Source of the DNA: Paramecium octaurelia
Lineage: Eukaryota; Ciliophora; Oligohymenophorea; Peniculida; Parameciidae
DNA: 64,000 nucleotides
NCBI GenBank assembly: GCA_905182995.1
Contig: CAJJDP010000025.1
Coordinates: 451,680-515,679 of the forward strand
Direction: 5' to 3'
The position numbers and the translations under genes were made by a program. The notes below the pieces were generated by a model, which was not told the DNA's origin, did not search any database, and saw only the letters and a program-made list of their open reading frames with translations. The first letter of the stretch is position 1. Each line of letters begins with the position of its first letter. Shown piece after piece: positions 33,409 to 44,041 of this stretch.

Positions 33409-35863
33409 ATGATTGAAAGAGGACAAACAGTTTACACAAACTTCTATTAGATCCAGATCAACCCAAACAGCCACATTTACAGATATCAAGTAAGATATGC
33501 ATCTCTATTCTTTCTCAGCTTTCATTTCAACCATTCTTATCTCCAGAACAATAGATATCGAAGTGGAGAGACATTTTCAAGATTGCTAAGTCAGGTCTTC
33601 AAGAGAACCTGAAGGTTTTCATAACCAACAATTAAATCCTCTATTCCCCTGTGAGAGCTCAGACCATGGGACTACTACTTGGAGTATACGAAGAGGAAGG
33701 AACCAGTCATTCGATTTCGATTGAAGAGAAGGCTGTTCTCAAGCCTGGAGAACCTGAGTACACTGGGTTGATCGGAAGATTCTTTAAGATGTTATTAAAA
33801 CAGTAGAAACTGTTACAGATAGGTAGAAAGTACTTTAATACTAAAAATTTAATTAATTTTGATTAATTTGGATTGAAAGTATATTTTAATTATTAATCAT
33901 CAGGTTCTACCAGGAGTGACATGCAGTTTGATAAAGTAGGAAGAACAAGGGAAATATTACATCAACATAGACTCTTCATTTAAGATGTTGAGGAGTACCA
34001 CTATGTATGAGGAGTTGAGGAATTCGAGAGACTTCTCATAATTGGAAGGGGCCATCGTGATGACGGTCTACAATTACAAATTCTATAAAGTGAATAAAGT
34101 AAGTAGGGAGATGAATCCAAAGAGTGAATTTGAAAATTTGAAAGGCGAAAAGATGAGTTACATGCAATACTACTAAGATAAGTAAGAATAGAATAATAAC
34201 ACATAACAGATACAAGATTGCCATCAAGGATGTTACCTAACCATTGATTGAAGTCTTAGAGAAATCAAGGAAGAAACAAGAAGAGAAGATCATCTACCTA
34301 ATACCAGAATTGTGTGTCATGACTGGATTGTCAAATGAAATGAGGAACAACTTCTAAACTATGAAATAGCTATCCACAGTTACTAAACCCAGAGGAGTAG
34401 ACAGAGTGAGACAGGCAGATCAATTTATATAGTGTTTCCACAATAAGGAGAGTGAAGAATTAATAAAGAAATGGAATATTCAATTGGAACCTAAGTGTTT
34501 GTAGATTCAGAGTTCTAAAATCAAACCAGGCAACATTATGATGGGCAATAATACAGCCATCAATATAGAAACAGGTAATTTAGATAGAGATACTCAGACT
34601 GCCATGTTGAGAGGAGTGGGTCTGGAGAATTGGGGAATCCTGTACAGTGATAGAGACAGTAGATAAGCTGAAGATTTCATGAGTTGTTTGAGAGAGAGCA
34701 TAGAATATTGTAAGTTTTAATGCAAGGCTCCTCGTACTTTTGTGCTTCATTCAAATAGAATTGAAGATTGGATTAAGTAAGTCGATTAAATTGTTTAACA
34801 ATCATAAGGACCTTAAAAGGTGACCTTGCTCCTATTGATATTGAATGGTCCAAAGAAGAATGCTCCACTCTATACAGACATCAAAAGATATTTGATTAAT
34901 GATTGTCCAATAGCCTCCTAGGTTATCTTGAGTTCCACTTTAAATCAACCCAAAGGCAAAGTGAAGACTATTTGCAATAAGTTATTGGTTCAAATTTGTG
35001 CTAAAGTGGGAGGAACACCTTGGGGAGTCTCAGAATTACCATTTACTGATCAACCAACCATGATATGTGGTATGGATGTGTATCATTCGACTGGCAAAGC
35101 TAAGAAGTCTATGTTGTCATTTGTATCTACAGAAGATGAATTCTTTAGCAAATACATGACCTAATCAATTGAAATGGAAACTGGAGTAGAATTCTCATTC
35201 AGTTTGTGTCCAGTCTTAGTCAAATCCCTGCAATCCTTCTGTGGAGACAGGAATGGTCCTTTGCCATCCAGAATCATTATATTTAGAGACGGTGTTTCTA
35301 ATTCCTAAGCTAAAACTGTTATTGAAACAGAAGTAGCCTAATTCAGACAAGCCATAGAGCAAGTCAAAACAGAAAAGAATTCTGACAAACCAATCAAATT
35401 GATAGTATTATCAGTCAACAAAAAAGTAGGGGCTAAATTTTATGCTGGAGAAAGGTTAATTATTATCATTATTATTCCCTTAGGAACTTGGACAATCCTC
35501 CTTAGGGTACTTTGATAGACACAGAGATTAGCAATGGAAAGGACGATTATTATTTGATTTCACAAAGAACAACCTAAGGAACAGTGTAGCCCACTCATTA
35601 TCATGTCTTAGTGAATGACTTGTGCGATGAACCTAATATCCTGAAGAAATTGTAGGCCTTGTCTTATAAGTTGTGCTACATGTATTACAATTTCAGTGGA
35701 GCCATCAAAGTAATTGTTATCGTTTTAGTAGATACCTGCACCGATCCAATATGCCCATGTTTGCTCTAATTTTATAGGAGATAGATTCGATCCCAGGAAA
35801 CCACAATCCTTGATCAAGCCAAATCCCATATTGAATCAGAGAAGATCGCTCTTCTTCATATGA
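33409..35863 (+). CDS. Piwi-clade Argonaute, catalytically complete
   Basis: Small-RNA-guided Argonaute of the Piwi type; in ciliates such proteins (Ptiwi, Twi) act in siRNA silencing or in scanRNA/iesRNA-guided DNA elimination. The 773-residue protein has five introns (29, 25, 28, 29, 22 nt). TVYTNFYQIQINPNSHIYRY marks the N-terminal domain; the PAZ region holds LPGVTCSLIKQ, YKIAIKDVTQPLI and YLIPELCVMTGL; MID/PIWI begins near residue 430. Slicer residues are present: Asp529 in ICGMDVYHST, Asp600 in IIFRDGVSN, a Glu about ten residues on (VIETEV), and His in PTHYHVLVND (about 693-695). The C-terminus ends in LFFI, as bulky residues do in Argonautes. The ATG at 33409 is the first in frame; an upstream non-ATG extension of the frame exists. 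It converges on the DnaJ gene, 38 bp between stops. Confidence 0.93.
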
Positions 35864-35901
35864 ACATTATTAAATCAAAATAAATAAATTAGAACATTAA
35901 A

Positions 35902-36961
35902 TCATAATTATTACTATTACTGATTCTCCTACAAATTTTACAAATTGAGATGATTACCATCAACACCTTTGAGTCTTCTGAAGACCTTTGCTTGCTGGTA
36001 TAACTTAGAGACATCCTCATCATCATCATCTTCATCATCTTCCAAGTCCACACGTTATTTTTTAATTTATGCTTTTTTTGACAATTTTAAGTATTTATTA
36101 ACCGTATCTTCTGAATCTTGACTTGTTTAGATAACCTAAGCTCCCTATTCTGATCTGAATCTATCCAATCTCTCATAACACAAAGGTGCCAAATTGTATC
36201 TAGCACTCTCATCCATCTCATCAAGTATGTCAATTGGAATATTTCTTATTTAACATTATCTCTTTACTTGCATTCAGTTTCTGTCACTTTGTACAATATT
36301 TGTTTATTTGGATAAGCCGAATAACCATAACGCTTCTTGTAATCTCTTTCTTTCTCTCTTATGAATTCAGGATCCTCTGGAAATGACTGATATCTCGATT
36401 ACGTTCTCTCCTCAATCATCTGAGAGTTCCATCTCCACATTATCACAAACAACACCAAACTCACTACATACAATTCTGGACTGTTCCTCATACTATGGAA
36501 GAATGGGTTGTCCTCAATAAATTTGTGTCTCTATCTATGAAAGTCCTTCTCCTCGAAATCTTGAGTCTTCTTTCGAAAATCATAGTAAAACTAAGCATTT
36601 GGATTTATAGGTCTCTATTGCTACTGTCTCCATTGTTGAGAATATTGAGTTCTCGTTTCTTAATTCTACTGTTTCCCATTTGGTTATTGCTGTTATTCAG
36701 TCAAATTTCTATCGTACTTCTTCCTCTCATTTTCATCGGATAATGTATTATATGCTGCTACAATTGTTTTAAACAATTCCTATAATTAAATTTCAATGAT
36801 ACTTGGTCACTCTCCTTAGCATTGGGAGAATCAGGATGGTGCTGTTTGGCCAGAATGTGAAATTCCTTTTTTATTTCCTCATTTGTAGCATCCCTACGAA
36901 CCCCCAGTAATTAATAAAAATTTTGAGTTGAGAATCTACATTTACTAAATATTCTTAACAT
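35902..36961 (-). CDS. Membrane DnaJ (Hsp40) with mitochondrial-type presequence
   Basis: J-domain co-chaperone of 337 residues (two 23-nt introns). The start MLRIFSKCRFSTQNFYQLLG has an Arg/Ser/Phe-rich amphipathic leader with a CRFST cleavage-like site, typical of mitochondrial import. The J-domain follows at once: LLGVRRDATNEEIKKEF, the catalytic tripeptide in KQHHPDSPNA, and AYNTLSDENERKKYD. After a Gln-rich linker there is one hydrophobic segment (ELYVVSLVLFVIMWRW) and a charged C-terminal domain with an acidic run (DDEDDDDED). One transmembrane helix plus leader suggests anchoring in the inner mitochondrial membrane. No zinc-finger or C-terminal peptide-binding domain (type III DnaJ). 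Its start is 23 bp from the divergent gene at 36985. Confidence 0.85.
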
Positions 36962-36984
36962 AAAATTAATAAATTAATCATCGA

Positions 36985-37434
36985 ATGAAAAACTTCATGA
37001 AAGTAAACACTCATAAAAATGAAATCGCCACCAATGATAAAGTATTAAAAGACATAGAACTATATCAAAAAATATTTTTATCAACAAAGTATGAAAATAA
37101 AAAACAATAATCCTTGTCAATCAGAAGATTATTGCCAAACATTTAATATTCCCAGCATCAGTAATCAACTCTTACTAGTCAGTAAAAAATTACCACTCAA
37201 TTCGATTAAGATACCAGTTATACAAATCGCAATTAATAATAGGTAATAAATTGCAAATACCTTCTCTAGGATGTCAGAAAAAAACAAATACACTTCTCCT
37301 TAATCGATTGTTCTAAGTTTTTAAAGACCTCCAATTCCACTCACTATGTTCAATCAAAAAAGTAAACTTCTCCACTCAAGCAGAAAATTGTTATAGTGAA
37401 TCATCAAGGCAGACCTCTAACCTATTTCATTTGA
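36985..37434 (+). CDS. Hypothetical basic protein (149 aa)
   Basis: Unrecognised intronless gene of 150 codons. The product is Lys, Gln, Ser and Thr-rich, with a helical N-terminal third (NDKVLKDIELYQKIFLSTKYE), then polar low complexity and a C-terminus PLKQKIVIVNHQGRPLTYFI. No signal peptide or membrane segment. Divergently transcribed from the DnaJ gene with only 23 bp between start codons, so the two likely share regulatory sequence. Support rests on the complete frame. Confidence 0.55.
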
Positions 37435-37580
37435 TGATTGTCAGATTTTTATTGCTACTATTCAATTGAAATACCAATCAATTATTTATAAAGTTTTGTT
37501 ATTAAGTCTCATTTATTTTGATTATTCAAAATTTGCAAAATTTAATTATTTATTAAATTTATTATTGATATTTGCGCGGT

Positions 37581-38762
37581 ATGCCGAAATAAACAAAAAG
37601 TGCCAAAACACAACAAAATCAAGAATAATAAGAAACCTAAACTAAATATACAAGATCATCTAAAATTGAAGAAATCGAGAAAAAATGTTCTGATTACAAA
37701 AAAATCTAAGAACAAATTTAAGAATTAGGGTTTCCTGTAAATCCAGCCTCTGAACAAGTCATCAAAGATATTATTGAGAAACAGGATTAAGTCTAATTAG
37801 GTAAATATTTAGCTTCTCACTATTGGGGAAAGCAATCTGACTTACTCACCAAAATTAATGAAAAATTAGTTGAACATGGTTTTTAAGTCACAGACGACCT
37901 TCAATGCGAGCAGATTATCACCATTAATATCAATAACAACAATATTGGAAAAAAATATGATTATAAAAAATTGTTTGAATTAAAGGACACTGCTTGTCCC
38001 TCACAATTATTAAATGTGGATCATTACAGCAGTGAAATCATAACTAAGTTTGTTGAATCCACTGACAATCCAGAATTATAATAACTATTGACAATCAGAA
38101 AGAACATCCAAGATCTACTAAACAAGTTGGATAAAATTAGAATATTTTCAAATAAATTATCGAATATTAAATCTTAGTCTGCTGAAGATAAGTTATTGAA
38201 ATAATTTGACAATTTAGAAAAGGACTATTACCTTGTTAAAAACACTTAATTCAACTTTGATAAACTATCCTAACAGAAAAAGGCAAAGACTTCAAAGAAA
38301 AAAGGAAACCCTAATGAAGGTGACAATAATCAAGAAGACAATCATCATAAGCAAGATGAACAAGTTCAAAAAGACAATAATTAGCCCGATCTCAATTAGT
38401 TAAACACTAATCAAGAAGAACAAAAGTCATAAAATAAAGCAAAATAAAAAAAATCTAAATAAAGTAAACCAAAGAATAAAGAACAACTACCTGAAAATTA
38501 GGATGGAGAATAAAATGCTGAAAAGCCATAAAATAAAAAAGAAAAGAAGGCCAAAAAGTCAGAAGCCAAATAAGAAAAAATCACAGAAAATCAAGAAGAA
38601 GTAAAATAAACTAAAAATAAAGTTAAAAATACAGGGGATCAACAAAGTAGTACAAAAAAGGAAACAAAACCAAAAATCAAAAAACCAAATAATTCATAAT
38701 AAGCATAAGAAGATCCAAAATAAAAAAAATTAGATTAGTTTTTCAAAAAGAAAACTTAATGA
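37581..38762 (+). CDS. Lys/Gln-rich nuclear-type protein ending in a PCNA-interaction (PIP) motif
   Basis: Intronless, 393 residues. The N-terminal 240 residues are a mixed alpha-type region with no family I recognise (LGFPVNPASEQVIKDIIEK, LASHYWGKQSDLLTKIN, CPSQLLNVDHYSSEII). From about residue 240 the protein is a long Lys/Gln/Asn/Glu tail, very basic and disordered. The last residues read QKKLDQFFKKKTQ: QxxLxxFF followed by lysines is a textbook PIP box (38721-38744), which docks on the PCNA clamp. Position at the extreme C-terminus after a basic tail is like POLD3/p66 of DNA polymerase delta and other replication or repair factors, but the N-terminal domain does not obviously match p66. 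Both glutamines of the motif are TAA or TAG codons. Confidence 0.7.
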
Positions 38763-38940
38763 TTTATTAGATATTAAAAGTAAAGATATTCTATTCTTCA
38801 TATTAAACCATCTTATTTTCTATTTACAATCAAATTTTAAGTCTAGTGTTATATACTCTATTCTAATAAGATGAAAACAATAAAAGAGAGTTAAATTAAT
38901 AATGTTTTACATATATTATAAATTTAGTAATTAAAATTTA

Positions 38941-39235
38941 TCAACTCTTTTTTGATGATTCTTACCATTCTTTAAACTTAGGATTCTCCTACAATTTTTC
39001 AATATGATATTTCGTTAGCTGTTATTTATTTTATTCAAACTCTGATGGAGACTATTTTATATAGCTTTGTTCATATATTGATTTCTATTACTATTTAGCA
39101 CACTGTTTAAATCTAAAGCTAGTTATTATTTTACTTAATAAGCTAGAGAGTTAGAACCAAAAAAATTGAAATAAATATTAGAGTCTCAACGATAATCTCA
39201 TTCTATTAGTCTTCGAAGAAGAAAAACAATGACAT
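38941..39235 (-). CDS. Small single-pass membrane protein (91 aa)
   Basis: ATG at 39235 and a 19-nt intron (GTGTGC..AATAG) give 92 codons exactly. A short acidic start (FFFFEDQQNE) is followed by one strong hydrophobic segment (IIVETLIFISIFLVLTLQLI) and a polar, charged tail (YHIEKLQENPKFKEWQESSKKS). Probably a tail-cytosolic single-pass protein. No family recognised. It is easily missed because TAG/TAA codons and the very short intron fragment it. Confidence 0.55.
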
Positions 39236-40111
39236 CCAAAATTGAGGTTTGCTGATTTAAATTAATTAATAAAATATCAGATCTAATTTTGCTTTAATTC
39301 TACATAGTTTATAAGTTTGGCGGGACTGGTATTTAAATTATAATACTTATATAATTCTTAATTATTACATTAATTTATAATTATTTATACGATACTTATT
39401 AGAGTAAGATGAAATTTTAATAATTTTCGTCAACATTCCCATTCAGCACAATCCTTATTTATTAATTGTCCTTTAAACCTTTTTTGAGAAGTTCATGAGA
39501 ATAAAACAATTTTTTGCCATTATAATATATACTCATTTCAGAATTGATCATAATTTACTAACGAATTATATAATTAAAAATGAAGAAGGGAAGGTTTAAT
39601 TTGTACTAAAAATGCAAGGAGATTCCTAAAAGATCAATTATAATTCTTTTGTGTTGATTTCATTTTTTTCTTCTCTGTTAAGGTAAATTACAAACTTTTG
39701 ATTAAACATTAAATTATTAAGATTAAGTTATAGATTGAACTCAGGTTTAATGAGTAGTTGATAATTGAAGATTAAATTTATTAAAACTCCTTCATAATTA
39801 TAAATTTTAATAATAATAATAATAATGATGATGTCATAAACTTTTTAATTATTTAACTAAAATTTATAGTTTTGTACTTTAGTCATCGAAATCCTTCACT
39901 TATGTTCCAGATACGCTAAGTTAAATATTCTAACTCAAATAGTTAATTTATAATGCTATTATAATCTCTTAATATTTTAAGATAACCATATTATATTTAT
40001 CTAAAGCATAAAGAGCAGGTATTTCAAAGAAGATCTTGTAAGTTCTTGAATGATTATACCTAGTAAATGAAAATAAATGTAAATTTATAATGATGAATGA
40101 TATTGTGCAAA
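39236..40111. other. Long AT-rich intergenic region
   Basis: About 870 bp between the small membrane protein start and the lysozyme stop. I see no start-to-stop frame with protein-like composition on either strand and no RNA gene. A short TAA/GAT trinucleotide microsatellite lies at about 39809-39833. Confidence 0.5.
39809..39833. repeat. Trinucleotide microsatellite in spacer DNA
   Basis: Six to seven TAA-type units followed by GAT units, without a surrounding reading frame. It is a non-coding counterpart to the coding TAA tract at 50014. Confidence 0.6.
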
Positions 40112-40817
40112 TCAATAAAAATTCAAATCAACATCTGCATTGCAAACAGTTTGATCTCCGTTATATTATTTTATGTTAGGAGTAGTCCATCCACCAAATG
40201 AATATTTAGCGTAATCAGAAAATGATGGACTATTGTCATAATGAGCATACCAAAGAGGTAATGACGTAAATTTAGCACATGCTGAAGCTGATCCAAAAAT
40301 AGTTTCCCATTAGTATTTGCTAGAATAAATACCTATGGTTTTTCCTTTGTTTTTGAAGTTTGTGATCAAATCATTCAAGAAATTGCAATTTCCTGTGTAA
40401 TCAGAGCTGCTCCATCCACAACCAGTACTTGGGTTAGTTTCAACATCTACCCAGATAGTTCCATATAATCCATTGGTTGAGTTCTCTTCTTCTTATCCGA
40501 ATGCACTAATAAAATCAGAGACCTATTAAGCGGCTGTGATTTCTAGGAAATGTAAATTCTCATAAATTACTTCCTTTGCATGGGAAGAAATATGCATCTG
40601 TGATTAATCCTGCAGCTTAGGCATTTTTCATATTTGTGGCACCATTTGGATCGACAGCTCCATAACTTCTATATCCACGAATGATGGCAAATTGATAACC
40701 TGCATTTTTGAAACAGGTAAAGTTATTAAAGGCGTCAGCTATATCTATGCCTTTAACGGCTAATGTGGATGTAATTAAACAACTGATGATGCAAAGAGTG
40801 ATGATTTTTTATTACAT
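40112..40817 (-). CDS. Secreted GH25-type lysozyme
   Basis: Cell-wall-degrading muramidase, probably delivered to food vacuoles or secreted to digest bacteria. The 225-residue protein starts with a signal peptide ([19 protein letters not shown]) and then shows the GH25 opening GIDIADAF and [21 protein letters not shown], the acidic strand [32 protein letters not shown] and LWYAHYDN, and the closing DLNFY. The catalytic acidic residues (Asp in GIDIAD, Asp and Glu in VDVE, Asp near the end) are present. The cysteine-rich form resembles the short lysozymes of amoebae and nematodes more than bacterial Chalaropsis types. One 28-nt intron, so it is a resident gene of this genome even if the family spread by transfer. 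Confidence 0.9.
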
Positions 40818-41106
40818 TGTAAAAAATTAATTGATGAAATCATATAATACATCTTTAGTGAAAGTTTAACAAAATAGTTCCAAGTTTATCTAAACAGGTC
40901 CAAGACATCTGCGCTATTCTTTTTCCTTGGCTCTTGTTTACAAACACAGCCATTAATATGAACCATAAGATTAGTATTCTGACAGCATTAAGGAATGGGC
41001 ACATTTGTTATTTTAATTATGAACCCTTAATTTCTTTAATTTGTTTAAAAACAATAATTTTATGGAGTAGAGATGATCTAATTTGTATACCACTCTATAT
41101 ATATCT
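40818..41106. other. Intergenic region
   Basis: About 290 bp of AT-rich sequence upstream of the lysozyme. The frame on the plus strand at 40934-41149 has an unbalanced, hydrophobic composition and overlaps the more plausible small gene on the other strand; I do not accept it as a gene. Confidence 0.4.
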
Positions 41107-41292
41107 TCAAGTTGAGGTTAATATTATGAAAAATTGCAGAAAATGTTAATTTTCAATGAATTCCCTTAAATATAACTACTCTCCTTCAAATAAAGGATGA
41201 ATTTAACTTAAAACAAGAGACATCTTATTTGATGTATAAATTCTTATATCATAATCAGAATTAGAAATAATTGTTTCATTTGAATTAGGCAT
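41107..41292 (-). CDS. Possible small protein (61 aa)
   Basis: A complete ATG-to-TGA frame of 62 codons: NSNETIISNSDYDIRIYTSN, then a mixed helix (FEGEQLYLREFIENQHFLQFF). It starts 45 bp from the divergent ankyrin gene, a spacing typical for gene pairs here, which is the main reason to keep it. No family, and a chance frame is possible in AT-rich DNA. Confidence 0.3.
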
Positions 41293-41337
41293 TTTATAAT
41301 AATGAAATAACATGCCAATAACTATTTTGTCAAGAAA

Positions 41338-44017
41338 ATGGCCAAACCAATTTCATAAGTAAGTACAAATTCTGCAGTTACAAGATCAAATGAATTGAAG
41401 CCAACTTCCTATTTAACCTTTAGCAGAAGTAAACATCGAAGAAAGAATGAGACAGCTATAAAATTACCTGAGTTGCAGCCCAGTTCTGCTCGTGCTAAAA
41501 CTGAATAAGATTAAATAGGCTAAAATGAATTCAAAAAATCAATTGTCATTATTAGTAGAAAGCCAAGTGCTACATTAATTTCTCAAAGAATAAAAACATC
41601 GCCCTCCATCCAACTTTGGGAACCAGAGTAGGTATTAAAACCACTAGCCGAAGAAGTCTAAGTATTAACTCCAAAATTCTATGATGTTCTTTGCGAAGAG
41701 TTAATATTAAGTTAAAAGTAGTCCAAAATCAAGGAGAAAAAACATATATTTTGTAAGACCAAATTAAATGAATATGACAAGTTTTAGGAAAAAAGCTCTC
41801 GTATGATCAGAAAGATTATTCAACTACTTAAAACTCATAGAGAAAGAAACGAAGAAAGAGAATTGAAAAGCAAAACTATGATTGAAACTTAAATGGCCAA
41901 ATCTAACATTTTTTTCCATGCTTAGACCTATTATTTACCTGAATAACCTCATTTTAATCAGAAAGAACTCCTCTTTCAATAACAATTGTCAGCCATACCA
42001 AAAAGACATACAAAATATAGTTCATAGTTAACATTAACTCATTAAGCTGAATCATTTAAACCAATGAAAAGTTTAATTGAAGAAATCAAAGAAAAATAAT
42101 AAGATCCCATTAAGTAAGCTTCAATTTGTCTTGTATCACCTAATTGTCAATCAAATAACAAGAAAAAAATTAAGTTAGTAATAGAGTGCTTAGAAGAATA
42201 GAAATATAAATAGTTTGAATTTTTTGCCCCTGAATATATGGAATAAGATTAATTAGTTTCAGTTTAACTAATCAATAATGTAGTAGAATCTAAAGATACA
42301 AAATAATCAAATATCTATTCTTTGGTCTCTAAAAATATGTTTAGCAAGTAATCTATTTAATTAAAGTAGAAAAATGAATTAAATTTAGAGTCTTAATGGA
42401 TCAACACTAGATGAGTTTAACTCTGATAAGGCAACATAATTCACAAGATATTATTTGTAAAATTATGTGTTAAAATGCATAAATTAAAAGAAAATAAAAG
42501 ACAATAAAGATTCAAAACCTTAATAGAACATATTGAAATAAGATACTAAACTAGAACCATAAATCTTTGTTTCAAAATTCCCTCTGGATTGCTCTATTAT
42601 TGTAATTATTAATTATAGTTAAGAAAGACTTTTAAACTACTTAGTTTGTTGAAATTAATTCTGAGATTTACAGATGTATTGAGCCATTTGATTCATAAGA
42701 TTCTAGTATGATTTCTGACAATAGTTTCCTCAATGATAAAAGTTAGATTGATTTTTCAACAGATTAGGGATAGAAACTAAAATTACTACTTGCATCAAAT
42801 TTAATTGATCCACATGTAATCTAACAAAATTTAATCAAATTTGTTATATCAACGATTTCTGATGAATCCAAAAATGGTTTACTTCATCAAGAAATTATGG
42901 CTTTTGCAAATTAAGTTGAATAAGTCATTCATATAGATTATGATTTGCCGCATCAACCACGTAAAACAACAAATATAAATATTTAGATTTGGAAGCTTTA
43001 AATCGACTCTTCCTTCGAATTAATAAAAATGATAGAAAAAAATTTCTGAAATCTTTTTTTAAGAAATTTGATATTATTAGCATTGGATATTTTGAAGATT
43101 GCTTTAAGCATCAACTCAATAATAAGGAGAAAATGTTTGTTAAATTATGTTATCAATAATAAATCAATAGTTTAACTGATAATACTTCCATAAAATATTC
43201 CAACATGCTAAAATCTAAACATTATAGAGAAACTACAATGGAAACTATTCCTAAATAACAGACAAACTTAATGATATTATCTCTACCTCCTGCTCCTATC
43301 AAAAGTAGATCAGAATCTCCTTCTAATCTTGTATTTATATATAATCTATAATTAAGAGCGACTCTAGAACATAGAAAAACAGTCGTTAAAATTAATAAGT
43401 TCTCATTAAAAACATTTTTAAAAGTATATAATGTCATTGATTAAATTTTAGAACAATCCTAAAGATTTTTGCAAGTATAAACATCTTCAAAGTTTTAATT
43501 ACAGTAGTAAATTCCTCAAGGACAAAAACTCTCAATCGTTCCAGAAAAAGAATAATAAAACATTAATAAATAGAATAAGAAAATAAGTTTGAATTCAATT
43601 TAAAATAATCTGAAATATTTATCAATGGACCCATAATCATTACTATTAAGAAATATGATGATTTAGAAAACAAAGAATGATGATAAAACTTTATATGAAA
43701 GAATATTTCTGATGGTTTGTGAACATCGACTTTAAGATTTGAAAGAAATTCTTAAGTTGGAAACATCAATTGATTTAAATTACTAAAATGATGATGGTGA
43801 CACAATGCTAATTTCAGCATCTCAATGTGGAGCTGCCTCAATTGTAGAATTTTTAATAAAAAATGGTGCTGATGTTTCAATTCAAAATGTATGATCTTAA
43901 TTGAAAATTATATAGTATAATGGATAAACAGCCATGGATGTAGCATTAAAAAACTATCAATTCTAAACTGCAGATATCATATTTAAGTATCTTTATCCAG
44001 ATAATAAAAATTTATGA
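41338..44017 (+). CDS. Large protein with C-terminal ankyrin repeats (861 aa)
   Basis: Five exons (introns 19, 22, 26 and 27 nt) give 862 codons. The first 700 residues are basic and polar with scattered helices (RMIRKIIQLLKTHRERNEER, LIEEIKEKQQDPIK) and no domain I recognise; RINKNDRKKFLKSFFKKFD near residue 520 is a conserved-looking basic helix. The C-terminus carries about two ankyrin repeats: ERIFLMVCEHRLQDLKEIL, DDGDTMLISASQCGAASIVEFL, IKNGADVSIQN and NGQTAMDVALKNYQFQ, ending soon after. A long charged protein ending in ankyrin repeats suggests a cytoplasmic scaffold. The 27-nt intron splits the last two repeats. Confidence 0.7.
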
Positions 44018-44041
44018 GCACATTGATTTTATGTAAATAAT

